Positions 1-5,992 are shown, counted from the first letter of the stretch. The stretch: 6,422 nucleotides of DNA from CAYRHS01 sp964424125 (GCA_964424125.1 CAYRHS010000171.1:1-6422); one strand, 5' to 3'. Notes: generated by a model not told the origin, from the letters alone. Numbers and translations are program-made.

Positions 1-304
1 CGCGGAACCGGAGCTCGCGGACCTCGACGCCGACGTCATCGGCATCAGTCCCGACCAGCCGGACGCGCAGCTCCGCTTCGACGAGCAGCACCACCTCGGC
101 TTCCCGCTCCTCTCCGATCCGAAGCACACCGTGGCGGAGCGCTACGGGGTCTGGGGTCCGAAGAAGCTCTACGGTCGGGAGTTCCTCGGGATCATCCGGT
201 CGGCCTTCGTCGTCGACGAGAAGGGCAAGCTGGCGGGCGTCTTCTACAAGGTCAGCCCGAAACAGACCGTCCCCAAGGTCGAGGCGACCCTCGAGGACCT
301 CTGA
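1..304 (+). CDS. bcp: Peroxiredoxin, Bcp/PrxQ type (3' part only)
   Basis: This is the C-terminal 100 residues of a thiol peroxidase of the bacterioferritin comigratory protein (PrxQ) family, which reduces hydrogen and organic peroxides in the cytoplasm using thioredoxin. The frame opens at base 2 and ends with TGA at 302-304. Visible family features are the VIGISPD strand, the FPLLSDP motif, YGVWGPKK with YGRE, and the GIIRSAFVVDEKG segment, in the usual order and spacing. Full-length members have about 155 residues, so roughly the first 55, including the peroxidatic cysteine, lie before the window. No cysteine occurs in the visible part, so a resolving cysteine, if there is one, would also be upstream. 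The gene converges on the fab operon and shares a hairpin with it. Nothing suggests a functional link to fatty acid synthesis beyond adjacency. The family call is secure; catalytic competence cannot be judged here. Confidence 0.93.
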   Translation, partial: AEPELADLDADVIGISPDQPDAQLRFDEQHHLGFPLLSDPKHTVAERYGVWGPKKLYGREFLGIIRSAFVVDEKGKLAGVFYKVSPKQTVPKVEATLEDL

Positions 305-308
305 GATC

Positions 309-355
309 TGGATGCGTTCATGACGCGCGCTCAGCGCGCGTCATGAACGCATCCA
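309..355. terminator. Perfect 22-bp inverted repeat, putative bidirectional terminator
   Basis: Arms at 309-330 and 334-355 are exact reverse complements and leave only a 3-nt loop (TCA, 331-333). The hairpin fills the 52-nt gap between the convergent bcp stop (302-304) and fabI stop (357-359). Neither strand has a T tract after the stem, so it is not a classical E. coli-type intrinsic terminator. T-less hairpins between convergent genes are common in high-GC actinobacteria, and position makes termination the likeliest role. The exceptional perfection of the stem leaves open a genome-wide repeat element. Confidence 0.75.
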
Positions 356-356
356 C

Positions 357-1133
357 CTAGGCGCCGACGGCATGGAAGCCGCCGTCGACGTGGACCATCT
401 CGCCCGTCGTGGCCGGGAAGAGGTCGGAGAGCAGGGCGACGACCGCACTCGCGACGGGCTCGGGATCGCGCAGGTCCCAGCCGAGCGGCGCCCGCTCGGT
501 CCAGACCTCCTCGAAGCGGTCGAAGCCCGGGATGCTGCGCGCCGCGATCGTCTTCAGGGGCCCGGCCGCCACGAGGTTGACGCGGATCCGATCGGGGCCG
601 AGCTCGCGGGCCAGGTAGCGGGCGGTCGACTCGAGCGCCGCCTTGGCGACGCCCATCCAGTCGTAGACGGGCCAGGCGTGGCGGCTGTTGTCGAAGTCGA
701 GCCCGACGAGCGCGCCGCCTTCCTCGCTCATCAGCGGGCGCAACGCGTGGGCAAGAGCGGCCAGCGAGTGGGCGGAGACCCTCATCGCCACCGCCACGTC
801 GTCCCAGGGCGCGTCGAGGAACCCGCCGCCGAGGCAGCTCTCGGGAGCGAACGCGATCGCGTGCAGGGCGCCGTCCACGCGGCCCCACCGCTCCCGGAGC
901 TCGGTCGTGAGCGCCTGGAGGTCCGTGGGGGCGGTGACGTCGAGCTCCAGGACGTCGGGTGGGTCGGGCAGGCGGCGAGCCGCTCGTTCCGTGAGGCGGC
1001 GGGCCCGGCCGAAGGAGGTGAGCACGATCTCGGCACCGGCTTCCTGAGCCCGGCGCGCCGCGGCGAACGCGAGCGAGGAGTCGTTGAGCACGCCCGTCAC
1101 GACGACGCGCTTGCCCGCGAGGAGGTCGGTCAC
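357..1133 (-). CDS. fabI: Enoyl-ACP reductase (NADH), InhA/FabI family
   Basis: It catalyses the last step of each fatty acid elongation cycle, reducing trans-2-enoyl-ACP with NADH. The protein has 258 residues. The Rossmann nucleotide-binding segment is GVLNDSS at 14-20, followed by ELDV (63-66), HAIAF (91-95) and VGLDFD (143-148). The catalytic pair is Tyr157 and Lys164 in the Y-x6-K spacing, with Phe147 matching InhA Phe149. NLVAAGP lies at 186-192, and TTGE and VDGG near the C terminus. The sequence follows InhA closely (VGxDFD, WMxVAKxALES, RAPxGW), but the stretch between the NLVAAGP and RAPLGW motifs is about 10 residues shorter than in InhA, nearer to ordinary FabI. The GTG start overlaps the fabF stop (GTGA, 1130-1133) and has no clear ribosome site, which suggests translational coupling. 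It is the last gene of the operon and ends with TAG two bases before the hairpin. inhA would be an alternative symbol. Confidence 0.93.
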   Translation of the reverse strand: MTDLLAGKRVVVTGVLNDSSLAFAAARRAQEAGAEIVLTSFGRARRLTERAARRLPDPPDVLELDVTAPTDLQALTTELRERWGRVDGALHAIAFAPESCLGGGFLDAPWDDVAVAMRVSAHSLAALAHALRPLMSEEGGALVGLDFDNSRHAWPVYDWMGVAKAALESTARYLARELGPDRIRVNLVAAGPLKTIAARSIPGFDRFEEVWTERAPLGWDLRDPEPVASAVVALLSDLFPATTGEMVHVDGGFHAVGA

Positions 1134-2380
1134 GCCGGCGGTGCGAGGATCAGGGTCGCGTTGTGGCCACCGAACCCGAACGAGTTGGACAGTGCCGGGG
1201 CCGGGGAGACGGGGCGGGCTCCATCGGCGACGACGTCGAGCGCGATGTCGTCGCCGAGCTGCTCGTGGTTGGCGGTGGGCGGGACCACACCGCGGTTGAT
1301 CGCCAGGATCGTGGCCAGGGCCTCGGTCGCCCCTGCGGCGCCGATCAAGTGGCCGACCACTCCTTTGGTCGACGTGACGGGTGGCGAGTCGTCGCCGAAC
1401 ACCTTGCCGATCGCCAGCGACTCGGCCGCGTCGTTGAGCTCGGTGGAGGTCCCGTGGGCGTTGATGTGGCCGATCGCGCTCGGCGCCAACCCGGCGTCAT
1501 CGAGCGCCTGTTGCATGCACGCCGCCGCACCCTCGCCCCCGGGCGAGGGTGCCGTGATGTGGTAGGCGTCGGCGGTGCGCCCGTAGCCCACGATCTCGGC
1601 GTGGACGGTCGCGCCGCGAGTTTCGGCTCGGTCCAGGCGCTCGATGACGAGCGCGGACGCGCCTTCGCCCATGACGAAACCGTCACGATCGGCGTCGAAT
1701 GGACGGGACGCCTTCTCGGGTTCGTCGTTCCGCGAGCTGAGCGCACCCATGCGCGAGAACGCCGAGATCGCGGTCGGGGTCATGCAGGACTCGGCTCCGA
1801 CGGCGAGCACGACCTCGGCCGATCCGTCCTGCACGAGCCGAGCGGCGTCGCCGATGGCGTTCGTCGAGGCCGCGCACGCGGTGGCGACCACGAAGTTCGG
1901 TCCCGTCCACCCGAGCTGCATCGCGATCTCGCCCGCGGTGGCGTTGATCATCATCATCGGGACGAGGAACGGGCTGACCCGCGCCGGTCCCTTCTCGACG
2001 AAGACGCGAACCTGCTGCTCCAGCGTGATGAGCCCGCCGACGCCGGTGCCGACCACGACGCCGGCGCGGCCGGGATCGGCCCCGACGTCGCCCGCGTGTT
2101 CGAGGGCATCGGCGGCTGCGGCCCAGCCCAGCTGGGTGACGCGATCGAGGCGCCGAGCCTCTTTCGGTCCGAGGTAGCCGGAGGCGTCGAAGCCGGTCGT
2201 CTCGCAGCCGATCCGAACGGGGAGCGGATCGGGGTCGACGAGGGTGAGGCGGGCGCCGCAGGAGGCACCGGCCTCGATCGTCGACCAGAACTCGTTCCGG
2301 TCGCACCCGGCCGGGCTCTTGGTTCCGAGCCCGGTGACCGCGACCCGAGAACGGCCGCGGTGATCGAGAGCCGGAGTCAT
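1130..2380 (-). CDS. fabF: 3-oxoacyl-ACP synthase II (FabF/KasA family)
   Basis: This decarboxylating Claisen condensing enzyme extends acyl-ACP with malonyl-ACP in the cytoplasm. It has 416 residues, close to the usual FabF length of about 413. The nucleophile Cys169 sits in VATACAAST. The two active-site histidines are His309 (NAHGTST) and His344 (VVGHLIGAAG), the conserved lysine is Lys339 (STKG), and the C-terminal gate loop is SFGFGGHN at about 400-407. FDADRDGFVMGEGA (228-241) is also diagnostic. The ATG start overlaps the acpP stop (ATGA, 2377-2380) and the TGA stop overlaps the fabI start, so the enzyme is coupled to its carrier protein upstream and to the reductase downstream. A KasA-like role in very long chains cannot be excluded, but nothing seen requires it. 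Confidence 0.96.
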   Translation of the reverse strand: MTPALDHRGRSRVAVTGLGTKSPAGCDRNEFWSTIEAGASCGARLTLVDPDPLPVRIGCETTGFDASGYLGPKEARRLDRVTQLGWAAAADALEHAGDVGADPGRAGVVVGTGVGGLITLEQQVRVFVEKGPARVSPFLVPMMMINATAGEIAMQLGWTGPNFVVATACAASTNAIGDAARLVQDGSAEVVLAVGAESCMTPTAISAFSRMGALSSRNDEPEKASRPFDADRDGFVMGEGASALVIERLDRAETRGATVHAEIVGYGRTADAYHITAPSPGGEGAAACMQQALDDAGLAPSAIGHINAHGTSTELNDAAESLAIGKVFGDDSPPVTSTKGVVGHLIGAAGATEALATILAINRGVVPPTANHEQLGDDIALDVVADGARPVSPAPALSNSFGFGGHNATLILAPPA

Positions 2381-2628
2381 GTCCGGGCGGCGACCTTCGC
2401 CAGCACGAGATCGACCGCCTTGCCGACGGTGTCGACGCCCTCGAGGTCCTCCTCGGGTACGGAGATGTCGAAACGCTCCTCGAGTCCCATCACCAGCTCG
2501 ACCAGGTCGAGGCTGTCCGCTTCGAGATCCTCCTTGAATCGGGCCGACTCGGTGACCTGGTCGGCATCGACACTCAGGATCTCGACGGCGACGTCTCGAA
2601 TGGCGACGACCGCTTCGTCCCGCTGCAT
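2377..2628 (-). CDS. acpP: Acyl carrier protein
   Basis: This small acidic carrier of 83 residues holds the growing acyl chain on a 4'-phosphopantetheine arm. The attachment serine is Ser39 in the EADSLDLVEL context (36-45), with the acidic recognition helix continuing through VMGLEERFDISVPEEDLE. The ATG at 2628 is chosen because it gives normal ACP length and helix I begins immediately after it. The frame stays open upstream to 2736, but that extension is unlike ACP and nearly reaches the fabG stop. The site before the ATG is only a weak purine-rich stretch (GGAAAGCGAGAAACC). It is the only gene of the fabD-to-fabI block not overlapping its upstream neighbour: 64 nt separate it from fabG. 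Its stop overlaps the fabF start. Modification would need a holo-ACP synthase encoded elsewhere. Confidence 0.96.
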   Translation of the reverse strand: MQRDEAVVAIRDVAVEILSVDADQVTESARFKEDLEADSLDLVELVMGLEERFDISVPEEDLEGVDTVGKAVDLVLAKVAART

Positions 2629-2692
2629 GGTTTCTCGCTTTCCGATTGGGGGCACATGATCGCGTGCGTCCTGCGCGCGATGTCGCACCGAT
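2629..2692 (-). other. fabG-acpP intergenic gap
   Basis: This is the single non-overlapping junction within the fabD-fabI block (64 nt). Read on the minus strand it is less GC-rich near acpP and contains AATCGG at both ends of the gap (2687-2692 and 2642-2647). I see no good -10/-35 pair and only a trivial 4-bp stem. An internal promoter or RNA processing site that raises ACP levels is conceivable but not shown by the sequence. Confidence 0.4.
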
Positions 2693-3433
2693 TCAATGAC
2701 CCATCCCGAGCCCGCCGTCGACGGGGAGCAGCGCACCGGTCACGTATCCGGCGGCGTCGGAGCACAAGTAGTCGACCGCGGCGCCCACCTCCTGCGCCGA
2801 GCCGAACCGTCCCACCGGCACGGCCTGGACGGTGCGCTCGCGCCACTCGTCGGGCAAGTCCTTGGTCATGTCCGTGTCGATCGGCCCGGGGGCGACAACG
2901 TTACAAGTGATCCCGCGGCTCGCCAGCTCCCGTGCCACGGAACGACTCAGGCCCAAGAGCCCGGCCTTGGCCGCCGAGTAGTTGGCCTGTCCGGGTCCAC
3001 CGATGTGCCCGCCCACCGAGGACACGCAGATGATTCGTCCGAAGCGCGCCTTCATCATCGGTCGCACCGCGCGTCGGATCGTGTGGAAGGCACCGGTGAG
3101 GTTGGTGTCGAGCACGGTGGCCCACTGCTCGTCGGTCATCCGCGCGATCAACCCGTCGGAGGTGATGCCCGCGCTGTTCACGAGCAACTCGACGGCTCCG
3201 AACTTGGCCTCGACCTCGCCGAACGCGTCGTCGACCGCGTCTGTGTCGCGGACGTCCGCGCGGATCGGCAGGGCCTCGCTTCCGATCGAAATGACCGCGT
3301 CCGCGACCTCGGCCGCGGCATCGCTGTCGCGTCCGTACACCACCGCTACCCGGTGGCCACGTGCCGCCAGTGCGAGGCATGTGGCGCGACCGATGCCGCG
3401 CGAGCCGCCCGTGACGAGCGCGACGCGGCTCAC
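2693..3433 (-). CDS. fabG: 3-oxoacyl-ACP reductase (FabG, SDR family)
   Basis: It reduces 3-oxoacyl-ACP to 3-hydroxyacyl-ACP with NADPH, the first reduction of the elongation cycle. The 246 residues match the usual FabG length of about 244-247. Visible elements are the cofactor loop TGGSRGIG (8-15), Asp60, NSAG (86-89, where NNAG is commoner), Asn111 (TNLTGAF), Ser139 (VSSVGG), and Tyr152/Lys156 in GQANYSAAKAG. The PGPIDTDMT substrate-loop segment lies at 182-190, and the C terminus has LPVDGGLGMGH. The GTG start at 3433 overlaps the fabH stop (GTGA, 3430-3433). A GGTGGGGA purine run just upstream may help initiation. The open frame continues far upstream on this strand, but this start gives a canonical N terminus. 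Confidence 0.96.
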   Translation of the reverse strand: MSRVALVTGGSRGIGRATCLALAARGHRVAVVYGRDSDAAAEVADAVISIGSEALPIRADVRDTDAVDDAFGEVEAKFGAVELLVNSAGITSDGLIARMTDEQWATVLDTNLTGAFHTIRRAVRPMMKARFGRIICVSSVGGHIGGPGQANYSAAKAGLLGLSRSVARELASRGITCNVVAPGPIDTDMTKDLPDEWRERTVQAVPVGRFGSAQEVGAAVDYLCSDAAGYVTGALLPVDGGLGMGH

Positions 3434-4434
3434 GGGCGTCCCCACCGCAGGAGCACGCTCGCCCAAGTCATTCCCGCGCCGAAGCCCGAGCAGAGCACGA
3501 GATCGTCCGGGGCGAACCGCTCGGCCTCGGCGCCCTCGTGCAGCGCGACCGCGATCGACGCCGCACCCGTGTTGCCGAAGCGTTCGATGTTGATCACGGT
3601 GCGTTCCTCGGGGATGCCGAGCCGACCGGCCGCGGCTTCGATGATCCGGGCGTTCGCCTGGTGGGGGACGAAGCAGGCGAGGTCCGAGGATTCCACGCTG
3701 GCGCGCTCGAGGGTGAGCCGGGCCGAGGCGACGACGGCCCGCACCGCCCGGCGGAACACCTCTTGGCCCTCCATCTGGAGGTAGTGGGCACGCTCGGCCA
3801 CGGTCTCCGAGGTCGTCGGCCGCCGGCTTCCACCGGCCGGGATCCCCAGGAGTCCTGCCGCGGAGCCGTCGCAGCCCAGGTCCCAGGCGAGCAGCCCGGG
3901 ACCGTCGGCAGGTGAGCGGGCGAGGACGGCTGCGCCCGCGGCGTCGCCGAAGAGCACGCAGGTGGCGCGGTCGTCCGGGTCGATGATCCGGGTGAGGGTC
4001 TCGGCGCCGACGACGAGAACGTGCCGGAGGCCACCCGCGCCGAGCATCGACGCGCCGGCCACGAGCGCCGTCACGAAGCCCGCGCAACCGGCCGCGAGGT
4101 CGAAGGACCCGCAGTGGAGCCCGACCTCGTGGCCGACGAAGGCACCCGTGTGGGGGACGGGTTGCTCGGGTGTGGCCGTGGCGACAATGAGCAGGTCGAT
4201 GTCGTCCGGCACCAACCCGGCGTCCTTGATCGCTGCCCGGCCGGCCTCCGTCGCGAGCGTGGCCGTGCTCTCGTCGGGTGCGGCGACCCGTCGTTCGAGG
4301 ATCCCGGTGCGGGTCACGATCCACTCTTCGCTCGTGTCGACCCGTTTCTCGAGCTCGGCGTTGGTCAGCCGCCCCGCCGGGAGGGCGGCGCCGGTTCCCG
4401 CGATCGTGGCCCGAGGCGACGAGGGTGGATTCAC
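3430..4434 (-). CDS. fabH: 3-oxoacyl-ACP synthase III (FabH)
   Basis: FabH initiates chains by condensing an acyl-CoA primer with malonyl-ACP, and so helps set whether straight or branched fatty acids are made. It has 334 residues. The catalytic triad is Cys117 (LAAGCAGF), His258 (FVPHQANARI) and Asn288 (RFGNTGAAS). The C-terminal GFGAGMTWAS glycine loop and the N-terminal SEEWIVTRTGI motif (35-45) are also typical. The GTG start at 4434 overlaps the fabD stop (GTGA, 4431-4434), with a GAGG four bases upstream. The frame is open for another 154 codons upstream, but that extension is antisense-like arginine/proline-rich sequence within fabD and is rejected. At the position of E. coli Phe87, which limits primer size, this protein appears to have Val93 (PVPHTGAF); that alignment was made by eye. 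Confidence 0.96.
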   Translation of the reverse strand: MNPPSSPRATIAGTGAALPAGRLTNAELEKRVDTSEEWIVTRTGILERRVAAPDESTATLATEAGRAAIKDAGLVPDDIDLLIVATATPEQPVPHTGAFVGHEVGLHCGSFDLAAGCAGFVTALVAGASMLGAGGLRHVLVVGAETLTRIIDPDDRATCVLFGDAAGAAVLARSPADGPGLLAWDLGCDGSAAGLLGIPAGGSRRPTTSETVAERAHYLQMEGQEVFRRAVRAVVASARLTLERASVESSDLACFVPHQANARIIEAAAGRLGIPEERTVINIERFGNTGAASIAVALHEGAEAERFAPDDLVLCSGFGAGMTWASVLLRWGRP

Positions 4435-5336
4435 CGGACCTCGCTCGGGACGAGCGCATCCGGACCGTCGACGTTGTGAACCGGGAGGCCGGGCGCGCCC
4501 CGCTTGGCGAGACCGGCCAGCATCCGGCCGTGACCGACCTCGAGCAGCTCGTCGGCCCCGAGCTCCACGAGGGTGTCGGTGACCGCCTGCCAGCGCACCG
4601 GGCGGACGACGTGGTTCGCCAGCCGCGTCCGCCACCCCGCACCATCGGCGTAGGCGACACCGTCCTCGTTCGAGACGACCGGCGCATTCGGTTCGGCGAA
4701 CGACATCTCTGCCAGTACCGGGACGAGCGCCACCCGCGCGTCCTGCATGAGCGGGGTGTGGAACGCCCCGCCGACGTCGAGGGGGAGTACCCGGCGGACG
4801 CCGAGCTCGCGGGCGCGTTCGGCGGCCGCGTCCACGCCCGCCGGTGTCCCGGCCACGACGACCTGACCGCGAGCGTTCAGGTTCGCGAGCCAGCACTCGT
4901 CGGGGCTCGCTGCGCAGGCGTCGCGTGCCTGTTCCGTGTCGGCACCGACCAGCGCGACCATGCGGCCGGGCCGCCGGTCAGCGGCTTGCTGGGTCAGCTC
5001 TGCGCGCCGGGCGGCGAAACGCACGCCTTCATCGAGTGTGAGCACGCCCCCGGCGATCAGCGCCGTCACCTGCCCGAGGCTGTGGCCCGCGAAAGCGATC
5101 GGCGTCAGGCTCGGGCGGGCGGCTGTCCAGGCGACGAGCGAGGTCAGGAGCACCGCGAGCTGCGCGTCGCGCGTCCTCGTGAGGTCGGCAGTGGGGTCGA
5201 GGACGAGCGGTGCGAGCGGCTCACCCAGGGCGGCTTCGGCGCGCTCCACGACGCTCCAGGCGGTGTGGTCGCGCCAGGGCGAGCCCATCCCCGGTTCCTG
5301 CGTTCCCTGTCCAGGGAACACGACTGCCGTGCCCAC
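4431..5336 (-). CDS. fabD: Malonyl-CoA:ACP transacylase
   Basis: It transfers malonyl from CoA to ACP, supplying the extender unit to FabH and FabF. The 301 residues compare with 309 in E. coli. Key features are FPGQGTQ (7-13), the nucleophile Ser86 in GHSLGQ, Arg111 (binds the malonyl carboxylate), His193 in GAFHTPLM, the NxNxxGQVVVAG segment near 152-163, and LLEVGHGRML near 264-273. The GTG at 5336 is chosen because the protein then begins directly at the family's first beta strand, and because a near-perfect Shine-Dalgarno (AAGGAGGG) lies 8 nt upstream; an upstream extension of the frame has no family similarity. It is the first fab gene of the operon and the only one with such a strong ribosome site. 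Its stop overlaps the fabH start. Confidence 0.96.
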   Translation of the reverse strand: MGTAVVFPGQGTQEPGMGSPWRDHTAWSVVERAEAALGEPLAPLVLDPTADLTRTRDAQLAVLLTSLVAWTAARPSLTPIAFAGHSLGQVTALIAGGVLTLDEGVRFAARRAELTQQAADRRPGRMVALVGADTEQARDACAASPDECWLANLNARGQVVVAGTPAGVDAAAERARELGVRRVLPLDVGGAFHTPLMQDARVALVPVLAEMSFAEPNAPVVSNEDGVAYADGAGWRTRLANHVVRPVRWQAVTDTLVELGADELLEVGHGRMLAGLAKRGAPGLPVHNVDGPDALVPSEVR

Positions 5337-5343
5337 CCGCGCA

Positions 5344-5351
5344 CCCTCCTT
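5344..5351 (-). promoter_or_regulatory. Strong Shine-Dalgarno of fabD
   Basis: On the minus strand AAGGAGGG precedes the fabD GTG with 8 nt between GGAGG and the start codon. It fixes the fabD start. The other genes of the cluster have weak or absent sites, so ribosome entry for fabD-fabH-fabG may occur mainly here. Confidence 0.85.
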
Positions 5352-5375
5352 CGCGTCACAGCAAGGTGTTCCGTT

Positions 5376-5412
5376 CGACCGCGTGGCGTGGCACAGCGTT
5401 ACACGCCGGTCG
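5376..5412. promoter_or_regulatory. Imperfect inverted repeat in the fabD leader
   Basis: CGACCGCGTG (5376-5385) pairs with CACGC-C-GGTCG (5402-5412), giving 10 bp with one bulged base around a 16-nt loop. An alternative inner pairing is GGCGTG (5385-5390) with CACGCC (5402-5407). It lies 40-76 nt upstream of the fabD start. It could be an operator for a lipid-responsive regulator, a leader RNA hairpin, or a weak terminator of the small genes upstream. The only promoter-like hexamer nearby on the minus strand is a poor TGTAAC (5398-5403), inside the loop. The rest of the 139-nt gap (5337-5475) shows nothing recognisable. Confidence 0.4.
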
Positions 5413-5475
5413 GGACGCCCGAGGGAGAGCGGAAGACCACCCGGAGTCGAGCCGGGATCGGGGAACGGCTCGCGA

Positions 5476-5754
5476 CTACTTGTCGAGATTCGGGGAGTCG
5501 GGCTCGTCGAGCGAGCGGAGCGCCCGGAGCGCGCCAGTGTCCCAGTCCTCATGCAAGTCGGCGGGTTCCGCGGGCTCGTTCTGCCCGTCGAGGTCGCGTG
5601 CGATCTGCTCGGGGTCGTCGCCGAGCAGGATCCGCGTCTCGGTGGTCTCGTCGAGCGGCCGCGCGGCGCGCACCTGTTTCCACGGTGCCCACACGATCAC
5701 GACCACGGCCGCGAGCGAGAGCCCGACCACCAGCCCCACCACGAACTGCGTCAT
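5476..5754 (-). CDS. Small single-span membrane protein with acidic tail, unknown function
   Basis: This predicted protein has 92 residues and I do not recognise it. One strongly hydrophobic segment at about residues 3-22 (FVVGLVVGLSLAAVVVIVW) is followed by PWKQVRAAR, whose positive charge would place the C terminus in the cytoplasm. The remaining 60 or so residues are hydrophilic and acidic (DETTETR, DDPEQIARDLDGQ, EPAEPADLHEDWD) and look partly disordered. The ATG at 5754 overlaps the stop of the preceding 40-codon gene (ATGA, 5751-5754). The longer open frame upstream runs antisense through the tRNA and is rejected. No clear ribosome site precedes the ATG, which fits coupling. It lies 139 nt before fabD on the same strand, so a shared transcript is possible. 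A role in the cell envelope is only a guess from topology. Confidence 0.68.
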   Translation of the reverse strand: MTQFVVGLVVGLSLAAVVVIVWAPWKQVRAARPLDETTETRILLGDDPEQIARDLDGQNEPAEPADLHEDWDTGALRALRSLDEPDSPNLDK

Positions 5755-5873
5755 CGCGACCCGTCCGAGGGATCGCGGAGCGGGTGGCGAGCAAGCGCCC
5801 GTTGGCGCCAGGCGAAGGCGGCGCCGATCGTGCCGAGCCCGGCGAGGAGGAGGAACACGCCCCGTGCGCCCAT
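5751..5873 (-). CDS. Tiny predicted membrane protein (40 aa), unknown function
   Basis: The predicted 40-residue product has a hydrophobic helix at about residues 6-21 (VFLLLAGLGTIGAAFA), then a basic, hydrophilic tail (WRQRALARHPLRDPSDGSR). I do not recognise it. The ATG at 5873 is preferred because the coding sequence would otherwise extend antisense into the tRNA gene. A GGAG lies only one base before the ATG, too close for normal initiation, but a TATGCT hexamer lies 9 nt before the start, so the message may be nearly leaderless. Its TGA stop overlaps the ATG of the 92-residue membrane protein gene, and this overlap plus the shared membrane character is the main support for it being real. 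Two adjacent single-span proteins could form a pair, but nothing shows this. Confidence 0.5.
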   Translation of the reverse strand: MGARGVFLLLAGLGTIGAAFAWRQRALARHPLRDPSDGSR

Positions 5874-5882
5874 ACTCCATTG

Positions 5883-5898
5883 AGCATACCGGTACGAT
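5883..5898. promoter_or_regulatory. Putative divergent -10 elements around a TACCGGTA palindrome
   Basis: The gap between the 40-aa gene and the tRNA is AT-richer than its surroundings. On the minus strand TATGCT (5883-5888) would serve the small-gene pair, placing the transcript start close to the ATG. On the plus strand TACGAT (5893-5898) would serve the tRNA, starting about 5905. Both partly overlap the perfect palindrome TACCGGTA (5887-5894). No convincing -35 exists for either at 17 bp, so this is a composition and position argument. Confidence 0.4.
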
Positions 5899-5909
5899 CG
5901 GCCGGCCCG

Positions 5910-5992
5910 GCCCGGGTGGCGGAACGGCAGACGCGGCGGACTCAAAATCCGCTGCTCGCAAGAGCATGTGGGTTCGATTCCCACCCCGGGCA
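5910..5992 (+). tRNA. tRNA-Leu (anticodon CAA, reads UUG)
   Basis: This is a complete class II tRNA of 83 nt. The acceptor stem GCCCGGG (5910-5916) pairs with CCCGGGC (5985-5991), followed by discriminator A at 5992. The D stem is GCG/CGC. The anticodon stem GCGGA (5936-5940) pairs with TCCGC (5948-5952) around the loop CTCAAAA, giving anticodon CAA at 5943-5945. The long variable arm TGCTC-GCAA-GAGCA (5953-5966) is typical of leucine tRNAs, and the T arm is GTGGG-TTCGATT-CCCAC (5968-5984). The 3' CCA is not encoded (CCG follows the discriminator) and must be added enzymatically. It reads divergently from the fab operon. Confidence 0.97.

Noticed and set aside
372..2659. Long plus-strand open frames (397 and 498 codons) opposite fabI and fabF
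   Set aside because: Both lie opposite genes with complete catalytic motifs and have the composition of antisense frames in high-GC DNA, with no recognisable domain.
2629..2736. N-terminal extension of the acyl carrier protein to 119 residues
   Set aside because: The extra 36 residues are not ACP-like and the ATG at 2628 gives normal ACP length starting at helix I.
2693..4687. A 664-codon open minus-strand frame ending as FabG
   Set aside because: Only the last 246 residues are FabG. The rest is arginine/proline-rich out-of-frame translation of fabH and fabD, with no family similarity. The GTG at 3433 overlapping the fabH stop is the real start, so there is no fusion protein.
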